Origin: Toxoplasma gondii ME49
Taxonomy: Eukaryota; Apicomplexa; Conoidasida; Eucoccidiorida; Sarcocystidae
Assembly: GCF_000006565.2 (NCBI RefSeq)
Contig: NC_031467.1
Span: forward strand, 930,001 to 994,000
DNA length: 64,000 nt
Direction of reading: 5' to 3'
Below, piece by piece: positions 47,201 through 57,911 of the stretch (the first letter of the stretch is position 1; each line of letters opens with the position of its first letter). Made by a program: the position numbers and the translations under genes. The notes below the pieces were generated by a model. The model was not told where the DNA came from. It searched no databases and saw only the letters and a list, made by a program, of their open reading frames with translations.

Positions 47201-50200
47201 CCTCAGGTTTCGCAGGATCCAGTGTATCAGTGCGTCTGCAAATGGACCGTGGCCGGTGGCACGGCCGTTGTTACCACCTTTGCCGTGTGCCTGGGTGTTC
47301 ACCACCCAGAAACGGCGCTCTTCAGTCTTTTCTGTTTTACACTTCATCACTGCTCACTGCATCAGGACCTCTCTACAGCATGCCCTTGCAAATCTGAGCA
47401 ACGCACGTAGGTTGGCAACGATAGTCATCTTTTGTGATCCCAATAGTGATGAAATATCCGAAATCACATCACGAACAACTACATCAGCTACGCGAGGGGC
47501 TCCTCACCTGTGCAGTCAGTCATGCCAACGGCCGCAGCTTATGGAGCAAGAGGGAAACGCTTCACGGTCAGAGTAAACGTTCCATTTGCAGAGTAGTTTG
47601 CTCGAGAAAACCATAAAACATGAGCGAGCAGCTCCCCGAGAGTTTCACGTGCCTCCATCAAATGCTCTCTTAGCTCCAGGAAATTTTAATGGAAGCACGA
47701 TTAGGCAATATTCTGCGCCGTTTCGTTCACGGATCAGCACCTACGTTGCGAGCTCCTTGTGGCAAGACCGACGGCTGAGTCTGCTCGTAACCATCCTATG
47801 TCTTTTAGTCTAGTCTGGTACTATGGTCGTCACTATTAATAGGCAATTCGTCCTGTAGGGGTGAGTTTCCCATTAAAAAAACGGCTAGTAAGGCTTATTC
47901 GTGCAGCCGGTCGTAATGTCGGCCCGCCACAGAGTCTTTGTCTCCGTAGCCACCTTGTGTTTCACGTTGAAATTGACGACCGTCCATTTATAGCTTCTTA
48001 TGTGACCCAGACGAATTCGCAGAGATATTGAGGTCCCTTGAGGCCTGGGGCTACATTATGCTGGCAACATCACAGTCAAGTGACACTGCGGTTTCTTGTT
48101 CAAGTCTGGCGAGACAAGTGTGAGTTGTCACATTTTGTGTGTGTGTAACGTCGCATGCTTATGGAAACATTAGGTTCTGCGCAATTTTCCTGTAGAGGAA
48201 TTCGACAGCTCTATGGGCGGCTGTCGTTTCAACCACAAAAATAACGGGGAAAATGTCAGCGTTCGTCAGAACCCAACGTATCTTCATCACACGCCCTCGC
48301 CAGACGAGATTGCTTGTCCTTCTCCACCACACGGTCTACGGCCGTCCCCTCGCTGGCGTCTTGCGCTGCCAGCTCCGTGTTGTGGATTTCACATTCGTGC
48401 TTTGCTGAAGAGCAAGCAGCACTTTTTTTCACGGTCAGATGACAAGCAACACGCACTAGCGGTCAGCGGCAGCTGTTTTTTGCCACTGTGTTTTTAAGGG
48501 CGTTCTACTGTCTCCATAGATCACGCGCACAAGGACGGTGCTTCGCGCACCTGGCTACAAAAATTTAGTTCGTCATGACCCGTTTTTGGCTCTGAGTTTG
48601 TGCATAAAGTTGGGATAGGGTGGTCATGCGTCGGCCACCATTGTCCCTTCCTCACTGCGGCAAGTTTGCTCAAGAATTCATTATCCTTTCTGTCTCCTGT
48701 CCCCGGTGTAGTCGCTGCGTTTCTCTCTGGGATTGGATTGTGGGAAGGACAATGGATGCCAGCAGTCGACGAGCACGGTTTTTCTTAGGTTCCATTCCAA
48801 ACCGGTCTGTTTTGAATGCCCCAAAGACGATGTCAACCATTTAGGAGGGGCGATTGTGTAACCTTATCTTTTGCCTTCATATGAGGATCTGCTGCTGCAT
48901 ACGATGTCGTTTTTGATGTTTGGATACTTCCACGGACAGAACAGTTTTGACAGTGCCGGCAGGAGATTTTGCCAGCTGCCATGGTCGTTCAATTAGCGTC
49001 CCGAGGTAACGCCGCACAACTCGCTTGCCGGGAAATTTCGCAGGGGAGAAAACGGCAGAGACCCACGGAAGGCATGTGCGGCAATTTGATCAGTTAAGAT
49101 GAGCGACGAGTGACTCGACTTTCGGTCTCCGGTCAGTATTGTTGAACGCAATCTTCTGACTCCGACGGCAGAAATCGCTCAAGACACGCGCATATGCTTC
49201 GTTCTCTCCTAGAAAGACGGCTGAAAAGCAAGAGGTGCCGCCAAACGACACACCCGTTTGCAGCGGGAAGGAGGGTGCTGTAACCGGGTTCTGGTTCCGT
49301 TCCTGCAACGGAGAAGAAAAGCACAGTATCGCCTCGACGTCCTGGAATGCCGGTATTGACGCTGCATCTGAAAAAACTGGCATCATGAAGAGTGCGAATA
49401 GTCATCACACTTCACGTCACCTTCCGCCACCTCTCCAAGTAACCGGATTTTCCACAACGGGTAATTTCTCTCCCCGGCTCTCCCCTGATTTCATGTCTTT
49501 GCCATCCTCTCCATCTGCATCGTCCACGTATTCCTCTGCAGATGAAGAGTTGCACTTGTCTCAGAAGGACGGAGTGGAACAGAGTTTGCGACCTTTATTA
49601 CCGCCATTAAAAGATAATGAGTTTCTCGGTTTTTGCGGTGTCCAAGCGGGGGCCCTAGTCTCCCCGTCAAGCAGATGGCAACCGGCTTCAACAGCTGGTG
49701 GCAGCAGTAATGGGGAAGACGGACGACAGGTAGTATTGCGGTCAACAGATGTCGACGAAGGCTCAGCAGTTCAGGACAAAAGCAAAGGAAATTGTCCATT
49801 CGAGTCACATGCGACAGACCGTTATTTTGCCAGCATGGAATCCTCATCCTCTCGAGCCACCAACGCGGTGGGTTTTGCTGACCACAGTTCCCCAACACTA
49901 CTGGAGGGTCCATTATCCGCAGCAGCGAAAGCGGTTGCGGCGTTCGGTATCTGGAAGGAGAAAGGGAGTCATTTTCACGGAGAAGGCAACGGTTCATCTG
50001 CCAATTTAACCAAAGAGGAGAACCCTCATGACCAACATCCAGACGAAGGTCTGTCGTGTGCACACAACAGTGGCACCCAAGCATCTCAATTAGGGAGGCC
50101 CGATCTTACGCACGGTCAAGGTGACCTTTCCAAACACCCACCATTAGAAAACAAATTGGAGTCTTTAACTAGCCAGAAGCTTCGCCTAGAACTAAATAGA

Positions 50201-53200
50201 GATGGAACTTCCAGTATCACAACTTGCGGGCTGCAAGGCGGGTTCACGTCCGCTCATCCAACAGAGCCTCTCTTGTCAGGGTCCCCCGACGGTTTGGGCC
50301 GTCACGAAGAAGTGAAACCTGAGGGCCATTCGGCACTCAACTGGGTGGACGCTGCTGTTTCGAAAACACTGGAAGCTTCGGAGAACATGCTGCGACCAGG
50401 GTTTGCTGGGACGAGTGAACTCCTGAACCACTGTGTTGCTATGCCTCCGCAACTGCCCTCTGGGAGCATCCGCAGTAGAGCGGAGGAGGAGCTTTCGTTG
50501 CTCGTTGAAGATCAGTGGCGCCTCCTTGCCGGATCAAATGGATGGGGTCAGTCTGGAACCATAGCACCTGTGGGCAGGCTAGTCTCGGATTTGTAGCCTG
50601 TCCTGTGTGGCTCACATAGAACCAAGCGTGGCAGTACTACTCAGTTCCTGCACTTATCCAAGCTGCGACGATGCTTGAGAAGGCTAATCTTACTTCAGAG
50701 ATCACGGTAGGATAGTCGGTAGTACAGTAACAAAGAGTGTGTACTGCGAACCCTGTCGGCTGGAAGGGCCTTGGATTTAAAACAGTGACCCCAGAAGAGC
50801 TGTACATGAATGAGACCACTAATGTTTGTGTTCGAAACAAAATGGCACACAGAACACGTTACTTCTTGTGGGTTTTTTCCTTTCGTAGAGGATATTTTCA
50901 CGTCCGTGCAGCATAAGGCGGTGCTCAGATACCAACGGTTGTGGCACATTCTCCAGTCTGTTGCGCGGTGTGATAGTGCGACTGCGGCTGCGACACAAGG
51001 CATCGGGGAAGAAAGCGAGACGACAACCGCATTGGGGCTAGATCGCTTCGTTCTTCTGTATGCCATCCCCGCATTCAGGAGAGAAGGGGGAAGGAACAGA
51101 AAATGGTACGGATTTCGATTTCATGAACGGAGGAACCGTTCGTGAGTAATCAATTTTGTCCGGTTAAACATATCACCACAGCTTGAGCGCATATGATCCC
51201 TCTACCGCTGCATCCTTCGTATTGTATCTACGCTCTTGATGCTGCTTGCTCCGTTAATTGCTGCCGTGTTGCTGCACTCCCGCCTGCTTTCGAACTGTAA
51301 GGTCGACAAAGGTATCCAACGTATTAAGGAGGGTGTGTGTCGTTGTCACGTCGTTGGTACTTGTGAAGAAATCGATTTCGTTGTGTTGCAGTGCAAGCTC
51401 GTCGCAGAGGTTCAACGGCCACAGCACTTGATGCATTTGATGGTAGCACAGAGCAGCAAGCAGCATTTTATTCAGTCGTGCTACAGGCGCCTGACGCGCG
51501 GAGAGCAATTTTTACTCCAATCCCCTATATGTCTCTGGATTGTACTCCTGAGCCATTTACAGAGCCTTTGAGAAGGCCATGAGACTGGAGAAGAGAACCA
51601 TCAGACCTTCAGAAACGCTTCCAATAGTGCTTCCGTTTCGCGTGCCAATCTTCCTCCGCTTGTGAGGGCAAGTCATCCAACGCCCCTCTAACGCGGCTTC
51701 AAAGACACTTGGTTGAAGCGTGTGCCCTCTGCGCGTTGACAGGAGAATATGCAAAGTGCACTACTTCGTTGAAGATCTACAAAGCACCACAAATGTCTCT
51801 CCTGTCCACGAGGCAGAGTCAGACACTGTCAAATTTGAAGGCTCTACAACGGTGGGAGAATGGCACAACCAGCAGATGATCTTTATCATGGAAGATCCTT
51901 GCAACGCCGATGCACTGTTCACGGGAGTGTTCTTCGTACCCAAAACCAAGAGGCTCAGGTGCTGTTTCTTTACAGGTACGATGCTTGCGCAGCATATGTT
52001 ATCAGTAAAGGAATTCATCCCTCCGTTATCTATCTGCAGTTTTCCTGTGTGCGTCGCTAGTCCCCACCTACCACTGCCACTCTCCACTCGAAGCATCGCT
52101 TCGTTCACCATATCAATGTTTTCGGTTCAACAGCTCACAGCTTACGCTTTGGAACGCCGACGAGGCGCTAAAAGGCTCCTAGTTGACATGAAGGCGTGGT
52201 CATTTCTCGACTGTAGGGAAGAGGCTTATCCCCTAGGGTTGCATTTGTAAACGAGAACGACATGTCAGTCTCCATCTTGGTATTGATTATTTCTGTACAC
52301 CAAATCGTGTATCGACATCAGATGTCGTCTGATGCAAACGCGAAGAGTATCTTTCTTTTGCGTGCGTGGCAGAAACAAACGAAACGGGCAATTCAGGTCT
52401 CATGCGCCTTTGGTATTGAGGAAGAAGTTTATAAAGGCTAAACACAAATCATGTGAAATTGTCACCCTCTCGAGTGGATGATTTCATTTCTGAAGAAGTA
52501 GGGAGGCATTAAGGAGTCTCGGTTGCACCCAAGACTCTATTTGGGCTCTGCCAGCACGGTACAAGCACGCACAGATATTGAGCGCATGATATTCGTCGAT
52601 ATACGAGGGAACTCCTGACACTTCTCAAGTGACCTAGAGGGCTATATGCCCCACTAATTCCAACATCTCCCAAAAAGCAAACTGCTTGTGCCTGATCCCA
52701 AAAGTGTGCGCATAACCTGGAACCCCTGTTCCTTTGCATCACCAGTGACTTAGGCTGCTCATACTTGCTGTTTCGCTCTTTTCAGACGGAGACAGCGATG
52801 ACGCTGATTTCCCCGCACAGGTGGCACCTGGAGGCATACACCCAGCAGGAACAGGAAGCCGGTACAACTCCGTCGAGTGGCCGTCTAACGAGGTCCCCAC
52901 TGAGTTCTATTCTCGTTTTCGAGGACGACGGTGTTACTGCTTTCCGCCTGGTGCCTCCGTTACAACCATCCGCGATGGTGAAGTGGCCGACGTGGATAAA
53001 AGTACGCAGGGCGAAAGGGGTTGCCTCCGGGGAAAGCCCCGTCGAGGCTTCGTTAGTATGGAACTTCCATGTACTGGCCATGCGTGGTGGCTCTTTCACG
53101 GAGTGTTTGACCAAGTGGCAGCAGGATTTCTTCGCATTCACAACAGCTGCTGACGCATGCTGATTGGAAACTGATAAAGTAACTCTCAATATCGCGTTTG

Positions 53201-54659
53201 TCTGTTCGCATCCACACAGTTACCACAACTGGAGTTACCCTCCGCCTGGATCACGAGCTCCTGAAGAGCGAGGAATGGTCAGGAGGATCGCTTCTTTATA
53301 TGGTCGAGCACGCTGGCAGCTGGGTGGAGAAGCAATTCAGCGAACTTGACGGCAGTGTCAGTTTGACTGAGCAAAGAAGCGTTACGTTCGTCGTCAAGAG
53401 CAAAAACGGACAGAAGTAAGGCTGCCCCATGCATTCGTGACAGCAGTCGGTCATTTTTCCTGTCTTTTCCCCACAAAAAGATTCCTAATTAAAAAGCCGC
53501 AGACTGTTGTGGTGTTCTTCCCTCCATCATGCATCTTGTCTGCGGTTTCTTCAAGAACCATAAAGATCCAAGCAAGTCAGCGGTTCGTTTTTCTTCCTGG
53601 CTTACTTCCGTGGCACACAAGGCTGTCGCGGTGGTATCGCGCTACGGTGGCAGTTCGGGATGGGTGTGCCGCCTTCTCCAATCATTAGAATGATTGACGA
53701 AAACTGCAGCTCACAACGGTCCCACTGGCTTTTTTGGGACCGAAGAAACAGTATTGTCTTGATGGTTGTGATTGCAACGCAGCTACTTGCACGCAACTGG
53801 AGGAGGCAATATGCGTGTCGCCTTTCCTGGAGCTTACGTCATCTGTCCGAACGGGCGCGTGGTAGAATGCGCTTTGACCACCAGCGCTCACACTCCAATG
53901 CACCAGCAACATGAAGCGCTCGTCACTCAGTTGATCAGGCAACTTAAGAGTAAAGGTGTGTTCCACCACTTTTGGTTTCTCGGTTCCTCTATCTCTCTGA
54001 CATCCCTTCGTTAATCTGCAAAGAATGCTCTGATCACTAGAATAAGTCTTACCGGACCATTCAATTCGTGATATTGGCCTCTTACTTTCCGTGCTTCTGC
54101 TTGTTTCATTTGTTTGGTTTAGAACGGAGTGTCGTTCTTTACAAGTAACGTGCAAGATGCATCAGCCTTCTGTCTCCTTGTTTATTAACACCAAATCTCG
54201 AGACATAGAAAACATTACAAAGTGAGTCCCGTTGGCAAAGTGTCACTTTCTGGGTTGGAAGTAAGATGGTGCGTTTTATGAACACTGTGGCACATTTATG
54301 TGCAATTCCGAAACGCGGATTATCCTCAAATGCATCTTCTTCAAGCTTATTTTCACACCCCTACGATAGATCCTACAGTTGCTAATTAACGCGTCTTCGT
54401 CAGAAGAAGAGTCGACTCTACCATGTCTCTCAGACTGGGCGCTTTGTTAAACGCACGGATGTCTTGTTTTTGACTACGTATTTGTTCAGGCATCACGCTT
54501 CAGAGCTCAGTGACTCAGAGATTCGCCCTCATCTCTCCCTCTGAAAACCATAGCAGAAAAGCAGCGACTGCTCTTCACGCAACAGAAGCATGGCGTCTGC
54601 AAAATCGGCCGCAAATGTTTAACATTCACACCCCTTCGGAAAGCGAGTGTGACGAATGA
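41235..54659 (+). CDS. rhodanese-domain protein with coiled coil and beta-rich C-terminus
   Basis: Multi-exon gene of about 1,973 residues. Exons inferred by phase: 41235-42281, 42539-42811, 43079-43258 (tentative), 43602-44822, 45529-45849, 47379-47566, 49213-50546, 50889-51141, 51408-51530 (weak donor), 51743-51975, 52786-53001, 53220-53415, 53783-53949 and 54490-54659 (TGA 54657-54659). Lengths sum to a multiple of three. Order of parts: Ser/Pro-rich start, two TPG-LSL motifs, Gln-rich coiled coil, rhodanese domain, long disordered segment, and a C-terminal region of beta-type sequence. No signal peptide is seen, so it is probably cytosolic or nuclear. The true start may lie upstream: the ATG at 41235 is merely the first Met in an open frame that begins near 41032. 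I do not recognise a named orthologue, and the function is unknown. Confidence 0.75.
43700..43945 (+). other. Gln/Glu-rich coiled coil in the rhodanese gene
   Basis: About 80 residues rich in Q, E, R and L without proline, including QQKEIQRQLEQQAEQYRQQM and LRQQRQLGEKEKHIEEQRQE. Heptad-like spacing suggests self-association. It stands directly before a linker and the rhodanese domain. Confidence 0.8.
44215..44545 (+). other. rhodanese (sulfurtransferase) domain
   Basis: Family signatures in order: LLLDVRSPQEFAAERVAGSI at about 44268-44327, NVPSD just after, then the active-site loop YCSDGSRAKQAAS with the catalytic Cys at 44403-44405. C-x4-R is the catalytic loop of single-domain rhodaneses of the C-R-S-G-x-R type, so sulfur transfer or a persulfide-carrier role is chemically possible. 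The domain is in one exon. The nearby Cys-rich part (ARQCAASADAM) is not a known motif. Confidence 0.88.
51743..53955 (+). other. beta-rich C-terminal region, possible carbohydrate-binding modules
   Basis: Two successive stretches share a pattern: W, then a hydrophobic strand, then an acidic or polar loop, then a strand ending in an Asp/Asn-Gly turn. The first reads EWHNQQMIFIMEDP and FVPKTKRLRCCFFTDGD. The second reads EEWSGGSLLYMVEH, SVTFVVKSKNGQN and YLHATGGGN. The NGQN-aromatic step across the 53415/53783 junction resembles starch-binding modules of the CBM45/CBM53 kind. Coccidia store amylopectin, so such modules are plausible, but this is inference from short motifs and may be wrong. 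Confidence 0.3.
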
Positions 54660-56475
54660 GTAATGAGGTCGAAAGTTATGTCAATACGTGAACGTGGTGA
54701 AAGGGGCCCTTACGGTTCATAGGTTTACTCCCGATGAGGCCGACAGGAGCGCGAGAGTGACAAACACCCGCTCAGAAACAGCGAGCACAGTGTTCCTCTG
54801 TGAGACAGCCAACAGAAATAAGTGACTATTTTTAGTGGTATCTATAGAAATAACCACTGTTTTTTTTCGTTCCCTTCTGTCTCCCGGAGGGCCAAGCCAT
54901 CGATTTGACACTGAAATGTGTTTTTTAAGCTTCAGACACAACCGAATGTAATGTTGTTCTCCTCTGACCCATAACGGTCAAGAGTTCACCGCCCTCCTAC
55001 CCAGTACACATCGTTTTCCCCTCCAATTTTCCCTCGCGCTACCCCCAAATAATGAACGATTTTTGTGTTGCCTTGAAGCAGTGAATCTGACACGGGCAAC
55101 TAACCACTGCCTACTACACGACTTCTGACTTCCGACACGAGCCGGCAAAACCTGCATGGCTTTCGGGGCCTGCCTCACCCCGTCGGGTTGTCCCATTTTA
55201 TTTCCAATTTGAGCCTTCTGATCATGATAGCCGAAATACCCTCCGCTATACACAGGTCTACACCTCAATTTCTTTCACCGCTTCTGCACAAAACAACTGT
55301 GTATGTAGATTAGTTTTCTTTGTGAACCAGTTATTTTCTTTACTCGTCAGTTGTGCTTTGGGCTACTAGCAGTGCTTCTCTTCGCCGATTCGTAAGTGGT
55401 GGTGCGGCACGACGCCTTGGGTGAAAAACGGCACGAACGGGGACGCTTTCCCTTGTCTTCTTCTGAATCCTTCATATTAGACTAACTGATTGGCAACCAC
55501 AGAGTTTTACATGAGATATGCAATCGAGAAAGAAAATATGAGCGGAATTGGGTTATCCCGTATAACGAAAACATGCAATGCGCGAACGCGGAGATACCGC
55601 TGATGTAGCGATCGGCGCGTTTCTTCCCTATACGCGTTAGAAAGATGAGAGACTGAGGGAGCTCCTGTGGATTGTGTCTCTACGAAACACTTAGTACCTC
55701 CTGTAGAAATTTCAATGTAAAATAGAGGCATTCAAAACATGTCGTCTGGTGTTCTCGTAGTGTCTGCCGTTGCTGGCCCTGTCCCCAACAACGAGTCTTT
55801 TCGCTGTCAAGACATCGAGCGTCGGCATGCGGCTGTCCTTGGGGATAATCGGTGGACGATGTTAGAAATCAAGCCGACATTTGTCTCTCAATTTTTCTCC
55901 TTCTTGTCACTCTCCCAAAACTCAATCCAATATTAATGCTTGGCTTGTCGCTGCAACGCCTCACACCTGCCTTCTCGGATAGTTGAAAATTTCAGTGCAG
56001 GCACCTGACACTCTCTTGAACACTGTCGACAACAGAGAAGAATGCTAAGCGGAAGTATATGTGTTAACTGCACCGTTCGGATGTAGAGAAAAATGTGTGC
56101 ATGTGGTGCGGCATAGAGGCAGCGACCAAGAGAGATAACGGTGAGTGCATATACGTGCAATGCCGGTTAGCTAATTCGATAAATGTACAAAAGCTTATTC
56201 CGTGTATATTTTATTTCTATTGTTTTGACAGATGTACTTAAATAGGTGCTATCTCCAAATGTGTACACATGCATAAGCATTGCCTTCGATATCTGGTCAT
56301 TTTTATGCGCGGGTATCGTATGTGCAAACATAAACGGATATAGATATGAACTTCACGTGTTTTTGGTCATGATGTGTGTCTCCCTTCTCAGTGGAGAGCA
56401 CCACATCAAGTGCACCGAAATCCTTGACATTGGTTCCCTTAATCTTTTCTCCTTTGCTATCGAATTTCTTCCTCG
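54660..56475. other. intergenic region between rhodanese gene and EBH gene
   Basis: It presumably holds the 3' end of the upstream gene and the promoter of the next. Short open frames on both strands (for example at 54978-55268 on the - strand) show no recognisable features. I see no RNA gene or long repeat. Confidence 0.55.
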
Positions 56476-57911
56476 ATGATGTCTGCGACCTCCTGCTCTG
56501 CCTCGGGTAACGGCTGTGGTTCTCCGCCGCATACCGTCGTGAGCGACCACTCACCAGCTGTCTGCCTTCTCACTTCTAAAAGGGTTTCTCATTCATATCA
56601 TGCGCGTCAACAAGACAAAACCACAACATCTTCAATGTCTCCTTCAGTGGCTCAAAACCAATCGTGTCCTTCCAGTCCCTGCACTCTATCTCCCGCGACG
56701 CGGGGACTCCCAACGTCCCCTAGGGACGAGAACTATCGATTGCGGGGAGAGTATTTGTGTCAGGAAAGTGGAAATACTGAAAAAGGTGGTGACAAGCTAT
56801 CTTCAGTTATCGATGAAGAGAGAGTGTTTTTCTCCCACAAGTCACCTTGTCCGTCTTCTGACACTCCAACAGCGCGGGGAGAAAAAAACAGCATACGCGT
56901 GGCAGTCGACGAGCTCGAAGGTCTTCTCGACTTGGACAAACAATGCCAACAAACAGCAAGGCACTTGAAACTCCAGCAGCTGATTCTCATGAGAGAACGA
57001 AATGCGTATCTGGTAAACACAGATAAACAGCGGGTTAAGTGTGTATCGAGGCGCATACGTATATATGCATATATACATAAATTAATTTTGCGTATATATG
57101 TATAAAAATTATTGTTGCGATGAAGAACAAACGCACTGCTTGCGCTGACACCGGAGTTTGTAGCAACCGCGTTTCCCAGGAGGCCATTTGTTGCGTTCTC
57201 CAATCTGAGAAAGTGGAATTTTTCGTGGGTGTCTAGTGGGAGAGGTATAATCGCACGGGCGGATCGACTTGAACTGTTGCACAAAAGTGTTAGTGGATCG
57301 ATAAGGAAGAGTCAGGAGGTAGAGGGACATAACGCAGATCGAACCCGGTTGATCTCCCTTCAAGTGCACTACATACAGCAACACAGAAATTTGATTGTAT
57401 ATGTGTACACGTATCTGTGTCGAGCCTTGTATAGTTGTCGAACTTCTGTACATGTGCATTTGTAGCTCTGTGCTTATAATCACTTTAGTGCTGCCAGTAC
57501 AGCAGCCCACGCGAGAAGTATATAAAGTTAAGAAGCGATGATCACAGCTGCTCAAACAGGGCCACCCAGAGACAAGAAGCAGACTCACGAAAAAGCCAAC
57601 TGTCTTCCGTGCGGTGTGTGACCTGTAGACCTTCTCCTACATACATTTTTCCAAGCAATGTAAAATAAACGGAAGGCACAATTGAGTCGTGTCACGCATA
57701 CAGAAAATGCGCAACTTGCTTTTCACTATTACCCATGGCATTTCCCTTCGTGTGTCTTTTTCGTTACCCCTTGCTTGTCTATCAGGAAAAACTACGCGAA
57801 ATCGAACGTTTCTGCGAGACAAAGAACTGGAAGGATGACCAGCATGAGGAGCAGGAGTTGCTTGATCTACTCAAAGATATTCTGTACTCTGAAGACGCTG
57901 AGCCACTGTAG
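56476..57911 (+). CDS. EB1-type C-terminal (EBH) domain protein lacking a CH domain
   Basis: Two exons, 56476-57012 and 57786-57911, join phase 0 and give 220 residues ending at TAG 57909-57911. The first exon opens with ATG ATG; an in-frame TAA about 26 nt upstream and the lack of an acceptor between support this start. Residues 1-130 are Ser/Thr/Pro-rich and look disordered. The last 75 or so are helical: LEGLLDLDKQCQQTA, then the EBH signature RERNAYLEKLREIERFCE, split by the intron, and LLDLLKDILYSEDA. In EB1 proteins this dimeric domain binds SxIP and CAP-Gly partners. The N-terminal calponin-homology domain that binds microtubules is absent, and no candidate exon for it lies upstream. 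It might pair with a full-length EB1. Function is inferred. Confidence 0.8.
57055..57115. repeat. AT-rich simple sequence in the EBH gene intron
   Basis: GTATATATG and CATATATAC words with short A/T runs, about 45 nt into the intron (57013-57785), like the microsatellites of the dynein introns. The rest of the intron shows nothing coding and becomes pyrimidine-rich before the acceptor at 57785. Confidence 0.75.

Noticed and set aside
46897..47397. 166-codon + strand frame in the rhodanese gene region
   Set aside because: It is in a different frame from the phase-consistent exon 47379-47566, and it looks like random Leu/Ser-rich translation.
57280..57370. Possible tRNA T-arm on the - strand (gggttcgatc)
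   Set aside because: No matching acceptor stem, D-arm or anticodon arm could be found at the right distances.
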